Shown: piece after piece, positions 50,443-59,627 of the stretch
Numbering within the stretch: the stretch's first letter is position 1
Layout: every line of letters starts with the position of its first letter
From: UBA1351 sp963677885
Lineage (GTDB): Bacteria > Bacillota > Clostridia > Lachnospirales > Vallitaleaceae
NCBI GenBank assembly: GCA_963677885.1
Contig: OY782500.1
Span: 3,224,001-3,288,000, forward strand
Length of the DNA stretch: 64,000 bases
Direction of reading: 5' to 3'
Made by a program: the position numbers and the translations under genes
The notes under the pieces: model-generated
The model's input: the letters and a program-made list of their open reading frames with translations, nothing else
Databases searched by the model: none
Told to the model about the DNA's origin: nothing

Positions 50443-51582
50443 ATGGCTAATATTAAACTGAAAAATATAACCAAAACTTTCGGCAAGATCAAGGCTCTTG
50501 ACCAGGTCGAACTTGAAATACATGACAAGGAGTTTTTTGTTCTCTTTGGACCTGCAGGAGCAGGTAAGACAACCATTCTAAAAACCATTGCAGGTATTGA
50601 GTTTCCAGATGACGGCTATGTTCTCTTTAATGATGATATCGTCAATCTGGTAGAACCTGCCAAAAGAAATGTATCCATGGTTTTTGAGAATTATGCCCTT
50701 TATCCACATTTAAGTGTTTTTGATAATATTGCATCGCCTATGCGGTCACCCCTTTATAAAAAGGATGAGGACTATATCAAAGACCAGGTGGTCAAAGTAA
50801 CCACCACCATGAAAATCGATCATCTCCTTGAGAGACTGCCCAGTCAGCTGAGTAACGGACAGCGTCAAAGGGTAGCTCTTGGACGGAGTTTAGTGCGAGA
50901 GCCCAATGTTTTCCTTATGGACGAGCCCCTTGCCCATTTGGATGCCAAGCTCAGACACCATATGCGTACAGAGCTGAAAGCTATGCAGACTCAGCTGGAT
51001 ACAACAACCATCTATGTCACTCACGATTATATGGAAGCCTTAAGTTTGGGAGACAGAATTGCCATCATTAACGAGGGGAAGATTGTTCAGATCGGCACCG
51101 GTGATGAGGTTTATTACACACCGAAAAATCTTTTTGTTGCTAAGCTTGTAGGTGAACCGGAAATCAATACTTTCAAGGGAGAACTTGCTGAAGTTGGTGG
51201 TCAGGTGAAGATGAAAGTCCTTAATCAAATACACCTTTATACTTTACCTAAGGACGTTCAGGCAGAGCTTAAGAAACACCATTCCCAGCATGTAGTTATC
51301 GGCATTCGTGGTTTAAATGTTGACTACTCCTTTACCCGTGAAAATAAAGAGCAAATAGAAGGTTCTGTATACAGTTTTGAGCCAATCGGTAATAAAACCA
51401 TTTTGATTGTTAAGGTAGGCGATGAATTGATTAGAACCATTGCGCCTAATGACCTGCAAGTGGATATCGATCAACATGTTTTTCTTACCTTTGACTTTGA
51501 GAATGCTATGTTCTTTGATGCGGACAGTGAAGAACTCTTGATTCGCCACAATCAGGAAGCCATTATCAAGGAGGTGATCTAA
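50443..51582 (+). CDS. ABC importer ATPase (UgpC/MsmK-like), first of two
   Basis: 379 residues: ATPase domain plus C-terminal regulatory beta domain (TOBE). Walker A GPAGAGKTT, Walker B VFLMDEPLAHLD, H-loop YVTHDYMEA. The signature reads LSNGQRQ and not LSGGQ, and the Q-loop residue is Glu (MVFENYALYPH), where MalK has Gln. The next gene encodes a second ATPase, so the importer probably works as an ATPase heterodimer, as known for GlpS/GlpT-type glycerol importers. Confidence 0.92.
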   Translation: MANIKLKNITKTFGKIKALDQVELEIHDKEFFVLFGPAGAGKTTILKTIAGIEFPDDGYVLFNDDIVNLVEPAKRNVSMVFENYALYPHLSVFDNIASPMRSPLYKKDEDYIKDQVVKVTTTMKIDHLLERLPSQLSNGQRQRVALGRSLVREPNVFLMDEPLAHLDAKLRHHMRTELKAMQTQLDTTTIYVTHDYMEALSLGDRIAIINEGKIVQIGTGDEVYYTPKNLFVAKLVGEPEINTFKGELAEVGGQVKMKVLNQIHLYTLPKDVQAELKKHHSQHVVIGIRGLNVDYSFTRENKEQIEGSVYSFEPIGNKTILIVKVGDELIRTIAPNDLQVDIDQHVFLTFDFENAMFFDADSEELLIRHNQEAIIKEVI

Positions 51583-52709
51583 TGTCTCAATTAGTATTAA
51601 AAAACGTTTTTAAACGTTATGAGAATAAAAAAGGTCGAAAGAAAGCCAAACAAAACGATTTTGCTGTTAAAGACCTGTCCCTACACTGTGAAGACGGTGA
51701 ATTTATCGGAATACTGGGACCCTCCGGCTGCGGCAAAACAACAACCCTTCGGATGTTGGCAGGTCTGGAAGATATTACCCACGGTGATATTTTTATTGAG
51801 GACAGGAAAATCAATAACCTCCATCCCAAGGACAGGAATATTGGTTTGGCCTTTGAGGATTATGCCCTTTATCCTCCCATGAATGTCTATGACAACATTG
51901 CCTTTAACCTTCGGGCCAAAAACGTGCCGGAAGAGGAAATCGATAAAGAGGTTATGCGGATAGCTCCTCTCATGAAGGTTGAAGAATTGCTTGACCATGC
52001 ACCTGCAGGCCTTAGTGGTGGACAAAAGCAGAGGGTTAATATTGCAAGAGCCCTTGTTAGAAAACCAAAAGTTTTGCTCTTGGATGAGCCCCTTTCCCAC
52101 CTGGACGGCAAAATGCGTCAGGTCCTTCGTATGGAAATCAAAAGGCTTCATAAGGAAATCAAGTGTACTACCATCATCGTAACCCATGACCAATTGGAGG
52201 CCATGTCTTTGGCTGACCGTATTGCCATTATGAAAGACGGTACCCTTCAGCAGTTCGGGACACCACTGGATATCTATGATAATCCGGTTAACGAGTTTGT
52301 TGCATCTTTTATCGGTGAACCACCTATGAATATTACCAAGGTGACGATCACGAAAACCGATGGCCAGCTCTACTTCCATTTTCCTGTTTCAGGACTGAAA
52401 ATCGCCGTACCTTCCAAGTATAACTCTGTACTTAAGGAAGGCATGGAAGTCAAAATGGGAGTTCGTCCTACAGACCTTTTTGTAGTAGATATGGATGCAA
52501 AGGGTTCTGTAACTGAGGTTGGGGTTTTTGAAAACCTGGGTGATGAAAGAAGGATTTCCATTGAAGTAGGAGATGATGAATATCTGACCTTGATTACCAC
52601 AGACGAAAGACGCTACAAGACAGGTGAGAAAATTAAATTGGCTGTTAATGAAGAGAAAACCCATGTTTTTGATATAGAAACAGGGGACCGCATAAAACCA
52701 ATACAATAA
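51582..52709 (+). CDS. ABC importer ATPase (UgpC/MsmK-like), second of two
   Basis: 375 residues. Walker A GPSGCGKTT, canonical signature LSGGQKQ, Walker B VLLLDEPLSHLD, H-loop IVTHDQLEA, TOBE-type C-terminus. The Q-loop is again Glu (LAFEDYALYPP). The ribosome site AAGGAGGTGAT is unusually strong. It starts on the last base of the previous stop. Partner of the first ATPase. Confidence 0.93.
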   Translation: MSQLVLKNVFKRYENKKGRKKAKQNDFAVKDLSLHCEDGEFIGILGPSGCGKTTTLRMLAGLEDITHGDIFIEDRKINNLHPKDRNIGLAFEDYALYPPMNVYDNIAFNLRAKNVPEEEIDKEVMRIAPLMKVEELLDHAPAGLSGGQKQRVNIARALVRKPKVLLLDEPLSHLDGKMRQVLRMEIKRLHKEIKCTTIIVTHDQLEAMSLADRIAIMKDGTLQQFGTPLDIYDNPVNEFVASFIGEPPMNITKVTITKTDGQLYFHFPVSGLKIAVPSKYNSVLKEGMEVKMGVRPTDLFVVDMDAKGSVTEVGVFENLGDERRISIEVGDDEYLTLITTDERRYKTGEKIKLAVNEEKTHVFDIETGDRIKPIQ

Positions 52710-52722
52710 AGGAGGAAGTATC

Positions 52723-53799
52723 ATGTCAAATTTACCAGAAAAAATGAAAGCTGTTGTAGCTTATGAACCAGGGGATTACCGATTGGCTGAGGTGGATGTG
52801 CCTCGTGCCGGCCAAGGTGAAATGGTTGTCAAAGTCGAGGCTTGCGGTGTGTGTGCCGGAGACCTTAAGGCCTTTCACGGAGCACCTAGTTTTTGGGGTG
52901 GTGAAGGAAATCCTGCCTATATTAAGGCTCCAATGATTCCAGGCCATGAATTTATTGGCCATATTGTTGAACTTGGTCCTAATGCACCAAAAGGTTTTGA
53001 AATTGGTGACCGTGTTATCAGTGAGCAAATTGTTCCTTGTGGAGAATGTAAATTCTGTAAGTCAGGCCGTCACTGGATGTGCCAAAAACATGATGTTTAT
53101 GGCTTCCAGAATAATGTTAACGGCGGTATGGCTGAATATATGAAGTTCCCTAAAGAGGCCCTTGTCTTTAAGGTGCCTGAATCTATTCCAATGGAAAGCG
53201 CAGTTCTTATTGAACCATATGCCTGCTCCAAGCATGCAGTAGACCGTGCCAACATCACCAATGAAGATGTGGTCGTTCTATCCGGAGCCGGTACCCTGGG
53301 TCTTGGTATGGTTGGTGCCATAGCTATGAAGAATCCTAAGAAGTTAATCGTTCTGGATTTGAAAAAAGACCGTTTGGAAAAAGCCCTTGAATTTGGTGCT
53401 GACTTAGCCTTTAGTCCTATGGATACAGATGTAGTCAAGGAAGTTGTTGATCTGACTGATGGCTATGGATGTGATGTCTATATTGAAGCAACAGGCCATC
53501 CAGCCAGTGTATCCCAAGGCCTTGAAATGATTCGTAAAATGGGTACCTTTGTCGAGTTCTCCGTATTCAAGGACCTGGTTACCGTAGACTGGTCTATTAT
53601 CAGTGACCGTAAGGAACTGGATTTACTTGGTGCCCACCTAAGTCCATACTGCTATGAGCCTGTTATCGAATGGATGGAAAATGACTTAATCCCAACTGAA
53701 GGTGTTGTAACTCATGTTCTTCCACTGGATGAATGGGAAAAAGCATTTGAAATGGCCGAAAAAGGTGACAATTCACTGAAAATCGTACTTAAGCCATAA
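52723..53799 (+). CDS. Zinc-dependent polyol dehydrogenase, erythritol/L-threitol type (EltD-like)
   Basis: 358 residues, medium-chain dehydrogenase. Catalytic zinc ligands Cys in CGVCAGD and His-Glu in PGHEFIGH; structural zinc CGECKFCKSGRHWMC near 103-117; NAD site GAGTLGLGMVGA. AYEPGDYRLAEVDVPRAG and SEQIVPCGECKFC closely recall EltD-type erythritol/L-threitol dehydrogenases, which make L-erythrulose. GGAGG precedes the ATG. Followed by isomerase and kinase genes that complete such a route. Confidence 0.88.
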   Translation: MSNLPEKMKAVVAYEPGDYRLAEVDVPRAGQGEMVVKVEACGVCAGDLKAFHGAPSFWGGEGNPAYIKAPMIPGHEFIGHIVELGPNAPKGFEIGDRVISEQIVPCGECKFCKSGRHWMCQKHDVYGFQNNVNGGMAEYMKFPKEALVFKVPESIPMESAVLIEPYACSKHAVDRANITNEDVVVLSGAGTLGLGMVGAIAMKNPKKLIVLDLKKDRLEKALEFGADLAFSPMDTDVVKEVVDLTDGYGCDVYIEATGHPASVSQGLEMIRKMGTFVEFSVFKDLVTVDWSIISDRKELDLLGAHLSPYCYEPVIEWMENDLIPTEGVVTHVLPLDEWEKAFEMAEKGDNSLKIVLKP

Positions 53800-53809
53800 G
53801 GAGGTCCTC

Positions 53810-54262
53810 ATGAAAATAGCAATCGGATGTGATGAGGCAGCTTTGGATCTTAAAAATATGTTAGTTGAATACCTCATGGCAAAAGGATATGAAATGGAGG
53901 ACTACGGCGTATATGATCATACGCCGGCCCTCTATCCTGATACAGCCGTTGCTGTAGCATCAGCTATAGCTGGCGGTAAACATGAGCGGGGAATTCTTCT
54001 TTGCGGAACCGGTATTGGTATGGCCATCACTGCCAATAAAGTTCCGGGAATCCGGGCAGCAACCTGCCACGATCCATATTCGGCTGAAAGGGCCAGAAAA
54101 AGCAATGACGCCCAGATCATTACTATGGGAGCCAGAGTTATAGGCCCGGAACTGGCTAAAACCTTAGTTGATGTATGGCTGGTATCGGATTTTGCCGGTG
54201 GCCGTTCACAACCAAAGGTAGACCGGATTAAAGAATACGAACAACAATATTTAAAAGTCTGA
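53810..54262 (+). CDS. RpiB-family sugar-phosphate isomerase, probably D-erythrulose 4-phosphate isomerase (DerI-like)
   Basis: 150 residues. MKIAIGCDEAALDLK, catalytic Cys in ILLCGTGIGMAITANK near 65, His in ATCHDPYSAERARKSNDAQI and final ARVIGPELAKTLVDVWL define RpiB. In four-carbon polyol pathways the RpiB-type enzyme turns D-erythrulose 4-phosphate into D-erythrose 4-phosphate; context favours that over ribose 5-phosphate. AAGGAGG precedes the ATG. Confidence 0.85.
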   Translation: MKIAIGCDEAALDLKNMLVEYLMAKGYEMEDYGVYDHTPALYPDTAVAVASAIAGGKHERGILLCGTGIGMAITANKVPGIRAATCHDPYSAERARKSNDAQIITMGARVIGPELAKTLVDVWLVSDFAGGRSQPKVDRIKEYEQQYLKV

Positions 54263-54273
54263 GGAGGCTAGGG

Positions 54274-55278
54274 ATGCAAAGATTTGTAAATGTACCAGAT
54301 GAAGTAGTAGAAGATATGTTAAAGGGCTTTATCAAAGTCCATGATGATATTGTTGCACCAACAGATAATGACAGGGTCATCAAATACAAAAAAGCGCCTA
54401 TTAAGGGAAAAGTAGGTGTTGTAACCGGAGGTGGTTCCGGCCACAAGCCTGCTTTTATCGGTTATATCGGAAAAAACATGTGTGATGCAGTTGCTGTAGG
54501 AGAAATCTTCTCATCACCAACAGCCAAAGCCTTTCTGGATGCTTTTAGAGAAGCTGATTCAGGTCAGGGTGTTGCTTGTCTTTACGGTAATTATGCCGGT
54601 GACAACATGAATGTAAAAATGGCCAAAGAGCTGGCAGAAGAAGAAGGCATCGTCGTTAAAACCGTAGTTGCCAATGATGATGTAGCCTCAGCTCCTAAGA
54701 CAGAACTGGATAAACGACGTGGCGTAGCCGGTGAAATTCTTATGTGGAAAGTCGGTGGTGCCAAAGCTGCCCTTGGTGGTGACTTGGACGAAGTGATCCG
54801 TGTTTCACAAAAAGCAATTGATTCTACCAGAAGTGTTGGAGTCGGCCTTAGTCCATGTACGCTTCCAGCAGTAGGAAAGCCTAACTTTGAAATCAAGGAA
54901 GGCACTATGGAAGTTGGAATTGGTCATCACGGTGAGCCGGGAATCAAAGTTATGGAGTTAAAAGAAGCCAAAGAAGTGGCCCAGATCATGGTGGAAACCA
55001 TCCTTCCGGATATACCTTTTGTATCTGGCGATGATGTGGTCGTTCTTCTCTCGGGCCTTGGTGCTACGCCGGTTATGGAGCTTTATATACTCTATGATGA
55101 AGTGGAAAATCTTTTATCAGCCCAGGGAATAAAGGTTCACCGGTCATATGTTGGTGATTATTTTACATCTCTTGATATGCAGGGAGCCACCTTGACCCTC
55201 ATGAAAGTTGATGATGAACTGAAAGAGCTCATTGATTTGGAAGCCCAATCCATGGGTCTGACTCAAATGAAAGGATAA
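54274..55278 (+). CDS. dhaK: Dihydroxyacetone/erythrulose kinase, DhaK subunit
   Basis: 334 residues. GGGSGHKPAFIGY near 49-61 and the substrate-binding His in GIGHHGEPG near 216-224, which forms a hemiaminal with the ketone, are intact. With DhaL it phosphorylates a short ketose. No DhaM gene is present in the operon, so ATP is the likely donor, or DhaM is elsewhere. Substrate in this operon is probably erythrulose. Confidence 0.92.
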   Translation: MQRFVNVPDEVVEDMLKGFIKVHDDIVAPTDNDRVIKYKKAPIKGKVGVVTGGGSGHKPAFIGYIGKNMCDAVAVGEIFSSPTAKAFLDAFREADSGQGVACLYGNYAGDNMNVKMAKELAEEEGIVVKTVVANDDVASAPKTELDKRRGVAGEILMWKVGGAKAALGGDLDEVIRVSQKAIDSTRSVGVGLSPCTLPAVGKPNFEIKEGTMEVGIGHHGEPGIKVMELKEAKEVAQIMVETILPDIPFVSGDDVVVLLSGLGATPVMELYILYDEVENLLSAQGIKVHRSYVGDYFTSLDMQGATLTLMKVDDELKELIDLEAQSMGLTQMKG

Positions 55279-55282
55279 AAAA

Positions 55283-55933
55283 ATGTCGAGTGTTACAAAA
55301 CAAAGTTTTCCAAAAGAAGCCGGTGCAGCCGTTACTTTCAATTTGATAAAGGTTATTCAGGACAATAAAGCCTACTTAAGTGAAATAGACGGAGCCATTG
55401 GTGACGGAGACCATGGTATCAATATGAACAAGGGATTTACCCTGGCCCAAAAACGTTTGGAGGGTAAGGAAACTGACCTGGCCCATTCACTGAAAACCTT
55501 GGGAACCATTTTACTCACTGAAATTGGTGGTTCCATGGGTCCTCTTTACGGAACCTTCTTCAGGTCCATGGCAACTGAAGTCAAAGATGAAGTAGACCAG
55601 GAAGTCTTCGGAGAAATGCTGGCATCTTCTGTCTCCGCCTTATCAGCACTTGGAAATGCCAAAGTGGGTGACAAAACCTTGATGGATACCCTGATTCCAG
55701 GACTTGAAGCCTATAAGCAGGCCTGTGCAGACGGCAAGGACTTTACAGCTTCTCTGGAAGACTTAAAAGTTGCAGCTGAAGCAGGAAAAGAAGCTACTTT
55801 TGATATGGTTGCCAAGATTGGACGTGCAGCAAGATTAGGTGAGCGTTCAAGAGGTTGTTTGGATGCAGGAGCTACATCCTGTAATCTCATTATTCAAACC
55901 ATGGCAGATACCATGATTGAATTAATGGCATAG
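55283..55933 (+). CDS. dhaL: Dihydroxyacetone/erythrulose kinase, DhaL subunit
   Basis: 216 residues, helical barrel nucleotide-binding subunit. The Mg-binding motif is IGDGDHGINMNKG near 37-50; GGSMGPLYGTFF and the final SRGCLDAGATSCNLI complete the DhaL pattern. Four bases after dhaK; weak ribosome site, suggesting coupling. Confidence 0.92.
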   Translation: MSSVTKQSFPKEAGAAVTFNLIKVIQDNKAYLSEIDGAIGDGDHGINMNKGFTLAQKRLEGKETDLAHSLKTLGTILLTEIGGSMGPLYGTFFRSMATEVKDEVDQEVFGEMLASSVSALSALGNAKVGDKTLMDTLIPGLEAYKQACADGKDFTASLEDLKVAAEAGKEATFDMVAKIGRAARLGERSRGCLDAGATSCNLIIQTMADTMIELMA

Positions 55934-56044
55934 TCCTATTGGTCATAAACACAAATTTGACCAGTGAAGTAGAGATAAGATGTCGAATAAAAATATAAGA
56001 TATAGCAGTATATGATGTTAAGCAAGAGTCAAGGAGGAAGCCGG

Positions 56045-57355
56045 ATGAATGCTTTGGTAGCACAGTCAGGAGGACCGACAGCTGTCATCAATGGCAGTGT
56101 ATTTGGTATTCTTGAAGGCGCCATAATGACCGAGGGTATTGATAAGGTCTATGGTGGAATCAATGGAATTGAAGGGATTATGAGTGGGCAGATTATTGAC
56201 CTGACAGAGTGGGATGGGAAAAAGCGAACGACCTTTCTTTACTCCCCAAGTTCAGGACTTGGGTCTTGTCGGTATAAGCTGCCTGATATAAATCGGGACG
56301 GACCGGACCTAGATGGTTTGGAGGTTATGAATCAGGAATATCATAGGATTTTCACCATTCTGGAAGACTATGAAATCGCATGTTTTTTCTATATAGGCGG
56401 TAATGATTCCATGGATACTATTTATAAGCTCAGCGAATATGGCAGATGGATTGGTTCACCTATTCGTTTTATAGGTATCCCAAAGACCGTTGATAACGAT
56501 TTGTATGGAACTGATCACTGTCCCGGTTATGGTTCTGCTGCCAAATATATTATTCGGTCTATTATGGAAATGGCCCATGATGCCAACGTGTATCCACAAA
56601 AGAGTGTTCACATCGTTGAAGTCATGGGAAGACATGCCGGTTGGCTGGCTGCAGCCACGGTCATGGCCAGATACGGTACAAAAAGAGCAGTTGACCTGAT
56701 CTATCTGCCGGAACTACCCTTTAGTCTTAGCCGCTTTCTTCATGATGTGGAGGTCAAACTTAAGCGAAAAAGCCATGTTATAGTTGTTGTGTCAGAAGGC
56801 TTAAGAAAAAGCAATGGCGAATTTGTGGCATCTGAAGAAGGTCATGAGTCAGATCGGTTTGGTTACAGGAAAATGGGAGGAGTGGCCACCTACTTGGCAC
56901 AAGAGTTAAAAGTCAGCTTTCACCAAAGCAAGAGCCAAGTAAACGGCCTAGACCAAAGTCTGTCTTCCTGTAAAGTAGTAGCCGTAGAATTAGGTATACT
57001 TCAACGAGGCTCCATCTACCACGCATCCAGAACAGACCTATACGAGGCAGTAAACTGTGGATACCATGGTCTGCTTTTCGCCTTACAGGGAATAAGTGGC
57101 CAAATGGTGGTCATGGACCGTGAACCGGACCAACCCTACCATATCCACTACCGGCACATTCCTATTGAGGAAGCAGCCGGCAAAGAAAAAACAGTTCCAA
57201 GGGAACTGATTAATCAAAGGGGAAATCATATGAAGGAAAATTTTCTGGATTATATTAGACCCTTGATTCAGGGCAATGTTGAGATTCCCGAAAAAGAAGG
57301 TTTGCCACTTTTTATCGGTGATGAAGCCCTAAATAATCATTATGTTTACAAGTGA
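56045..57355 (+). CDS. PPi-type 6-phosphofructokinase
   Basis: 436 residues. LVAQSGGPTAVINGS opens the fold; YIGGNDSMDT and GIPKTVDNDL show the Lys that replaces the Gly of ATP enzymes, the mark of pyrophosphate use (GGDDS is usual; here GGNDS). MGRHAGWLAAA follows. In anaerobes such enzymes also phosphorylate sedoheptulose 7-phosphate, which would help recycle erythrose 4-phosphate from this operon. ATG 56045 follows AAGGAGG; 56012 is unlikely. Confidence 0.88.
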   Translation: MNALVAQSGGPTAVINGSVFGILEGAIMTEGIDKVYGGINGIEGIMSGQIIDLTEWDGKKRTTFLYSPSSGLGSCRYKLPDINRDGPDLDGLEVMNQEYHRIFTILEDYEIACFFYIGGNDSMDTIYKLSEYGRWIGSPIRFIGIPKTVDNDLYGTDHCPGYGSAAKYIIRSIMEMAHDANVYPQKSVHIVEVMGRHAGWLAAATVMARYGTKRAVDLIYLPELPFSLSRFLHDVEVKLKRKSHVIVVVSEGLRKSNGEFVASEEGHESDRFGYRKMGGVATYLAQELKVSFHQSKSQVNGLDQSLSSCKVVAVELGILQRGSIYHASRTDLYEAVNCGYHGLLFALQGISGQMVVMDREPDQPYHIHYRHIPIEEAAGKEKTVPRELINQRGNHMKENFLDYIRPLIQGNVEIPEKEGLPLFIGDEALNNHYVYK

Positions 57356-57379
57356 AACTTTTCATGTTCCTACTAAAGA

Positions 57380-57415
57380 CCGACAGTCATATCCCCCGTA
57401 TGACTGTCGGCTTTT
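57380..57415 (+). terminator. Terminator of the polyol operon
   Basis: CCGACAGTCATA pairs exactly with TATGACTGTCGG across a 7-base loop, followed by CTTTT. Confidence 0.85.
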
Positions 57416-57430
57416 GCATGTAGTTCTTTA

Positions 57431-57459
57431 TTGACTTAGCCTAATTGTGGTGCTATGCT
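57431..57459 (+). promoter_or_regulatory. Promoter of the EIIC-EAL gene
   Basis: TTGACT (57431-57436), 17-base spacer, TATGCT (57454-57459). Confidence 0.55.
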
Positions 57460-57500
57460 CATAATATATTAGTGCTTATCTGACCTGTAAGGAGATAAAG

Positions 57501-59627
57501 ATGATTCGACTTGATAGGGTTTTATCTCGGTGGAGCAACAACAGGTTATTAGTGGGAATTAGGAATGGATTCGTTTTACTGACACCATTTTTTATTATGG
57601 GGTCTCTTGTGGTGCTGATTAATAATCTGCCCATACCTGCCTATCAAGATATGATGAGCAGGATTTTCGGTTCAAGCTGGAAGGAAGTTCTGGCTTGGAT
57701 TTGGGAGTATACCTTTGGTATTATCGGTATTATGACATCTGTTTCGGTGGCCTATTCCTTGGCAAAAGAATTCAGAGAAGATTCAACAACTTCATTTGTG
57801 GTCGCTCTTTTTAGTCTGGTTAATGTGATGATTGCCTTTCGTCCCTATGATGAAGCCTTGGCAATCACCGATTTTGGTCCAGGTTCAATTTTTATGTCTT
57901 TAATAGTTGGGATTTTCACCTATTTTCTTTTTAAGTTGGTAAGAGATTCATACCCTTATTTTAGGGGTGAACGTCGGATATTTCTTGAAGAATCCATTTC
58001 CTCTTCCATGGGAGCCTTGGTACCTGGTCTGATTACAGTGGTCATTGGCTTTTTAATTAAGCTCAGTCAATATTATGTCTTTGAGATATACGAAACCAAC
58101 AATGTTCTGGAGCTTATACGTTTTATCTTTGAAAAAACAGGTGACCGAATGATTGGTGCTGTTTTACACAGCTTTTTAAACGAGGCCCTCTGGTTTTTTG
58201 GTATCCATGGAGCAAATTTTTTATATGATGCATCTATCGGTATTATTGAATCCAATTCTGTATTTACTAAAGGTCTTATGGATACTTACGTTTATCTGGG
58301 AGGCAGCGGGGCAACCATATCATTGATTATTGCATTACTCCTTACAACAAAAAGATCAAGGACTAGAATAATTGGCTATTACTCTATTGTACCTGCACTT
58401 TTTAATATTAATGAAATTCTTCTATTTGGACTTCCCATTATTCTGAATCCATATCTACTGATTCCTTTTATTGTAGTTCCGGTTATACACAGTATTGTTT
58501 CGGTGACAGTGATTGGATTAGGAATTGTTCCTCCTATTGTTAACAGTGTTGAATGGACAACGCCTGTACTTATTAGCGGTTATTTAAGTACAGAATCTAT
58601 TGCTGGAAGCCTCTTGCAGCTTTTCAACATTCTTGTTGGTGTGCTGATTTATCTACCTTTTGTCAGATGGTACAGTGGTAATGATATTGACCAGGATAAG
58701 GTATTGATTAAAGAGGTGTCCGAAAAACTTCATTCGGATGAATATACCAACTTAAGTCATGCTTTGGAATCCTCAAAGACCTTGCATTATCTTTTCAGAA
58801 AATTAAGTGTGGAGTTGAAATTTGGTATGAATCACCTGGAGGCCTATATGGTCTATCAGCCCCTGATGAAAAAAGACCAAACCTGCTACGGGGTAGAAGC
58901 CCTCCTTAGATGGAAACATCCGGTCTATGGCATGATATCGCCTATGCTGACAGTGGCAGCAGCTGAAAATTCTGACCTGATTGAAGAATTGACCTTCTTT
59001 ACTATTGAACAGACCGTTAAGGATATGAAGTCCTTGCATAAAGAAGGTTTCCCGATTAAAATTTCAGTTAATATATCTCCGACTGTTCTTCAAAAATCAG
59101 ATTTTGCCAAGAATCTGGAAAAACTTAGAGAGCAGGTTGGTTTTAAATCTGAATCTTTACTTCTTGAAATTACAGAGACCATTGGCATCACCAAAGAAGA
59201 CGTTTTTTTAACTAACATCAATGCCTTGCTTGAATATGGTTATACTATGGCCTTGGACGACTTTGGCATGGGATTCACTTCTCTGATGATGATCAGAAAA
59301 TCTCGGGTTGGTGTGGTGAAAATCGACGGGTCCTTGACGAAAGCCGTTCAAACAGACCATAAGGCCCGTATGATTGTTAAAGGACTTATTGATTTATCAA
59401 AAGAGCTCAATTTAAAAGTGGTTTCAGAATTTATTGAAACCACTGATCAGTTTGAGTTATTGAAGGAAATGGGTTGTGAATACTATCAAGGTTATCTTTT
59501 TGGCAAACCCATGGAGTACGAAATACTCCTTGACCGCTTAAGAACTCATTATCAGGCCTCAGCTACTGGAAGCCAAAGCCGAATGGTGGTTCCGCCAGCA
59601 GAAGGCGAGTCAACTTCAAGACCATAG
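57501..59627 (+). CDS. PTS EIIC-like membrane domain fused to EAL c-di-GMP phosphodiesterase
   Basis: 708 residues. Residues 1-400 form about ten helices like the lactose/cellobiose EIIC permease (GIRNGFVLLTPFFIMGSLVVLI; FFGIHGANFLYD; LFNINEILLFGLPIILNPYLLIPF), followed by an EAL domain. Catalytic residues are present: EALLRW near 463, ISVNISP, LEITET, ALDDFGMGFTS, VVKIDGS, QGYLFGKP. It probably senses or binds a sugar by the EIIC part and adjusts c-di-GMP; no EIIA/EIIB is nearby. AAGGAG precedes the ATG. Its last 76 bases overlap the convergent histidine kinase. Confidence 0.9.
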   Translation: MIRLDRVLSRWSNNRLLVGIRNGFVLLTPFFIMGSLVVLINNLPIPAYQDMMSRIFGSSWKEVLAWIWEYTFGIIGIMTSVSVAYSLAKEFREDSTTSFVVALFSLVNVMIAFRPYDEALAITDFGPGSIFMSLIVGIFTYFLFKLVRDSYPYFRGERRIFLEESISSSMGALVPGLITVVIGFLIKLSQYYVFEIYETNNVLELIRFIFEKTGDRMIGAVLHSFLNEALWFFGIHGANFLYDASIGIIESNSVFTKGLMDTYVYLGGSGATISLIIALLLTTKRSRTRIIGYYSIVPALFNINEILLFGLPIILNPYLLIPFIVVPVIHSIVSVTVIGLGIVPPIVNSVEWTTPVLISGYLSTESIAGSLLQLFNILVGVLIYLPFVRWYSGNDIDQDKVLIKEVSEKLHSDEYTNLSHALESSKTLHYLFRKLSVELKFGMNHLEAYMVYQPLMKKDQTCYGVEALLRWKHPVYGMISPMLTVAAAENSDLIEELTFFTIEQTVKDMKSLHKEGFPIKISVNISPTVLQKSDFAKNLEKLREQVGFKSESLLLEITETIGITKEDVFLTNINALLEYGYTMALDDFGMGFTSLMMIRKSRVGVVKIDGSLTKAVQTDHKARMIVKGLIDLSKELNLKVVSEFIETTDQFELLKEMGCEYYQGYLFGKPMEYEILLDRLRTHYQASATGSQSRMVVPPAEGESTSRP

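Noticed and set aside
52732..53028. Various long open frames antisense to the ABC and dehydrogenase genes
   Set aside because: They lie wholly inside strongly conserved genes, lack ribosome sites and encode no recognisable protein.
48665..57355. Maltose or glycerol 3-phosphate importer
   Set aside because: The importer resembles those families, but the linked dehydrogenase, isomerase and Dha kinase point to a small polyol; there is no amylase, phosphorylase or glycerophosphodiesterase.
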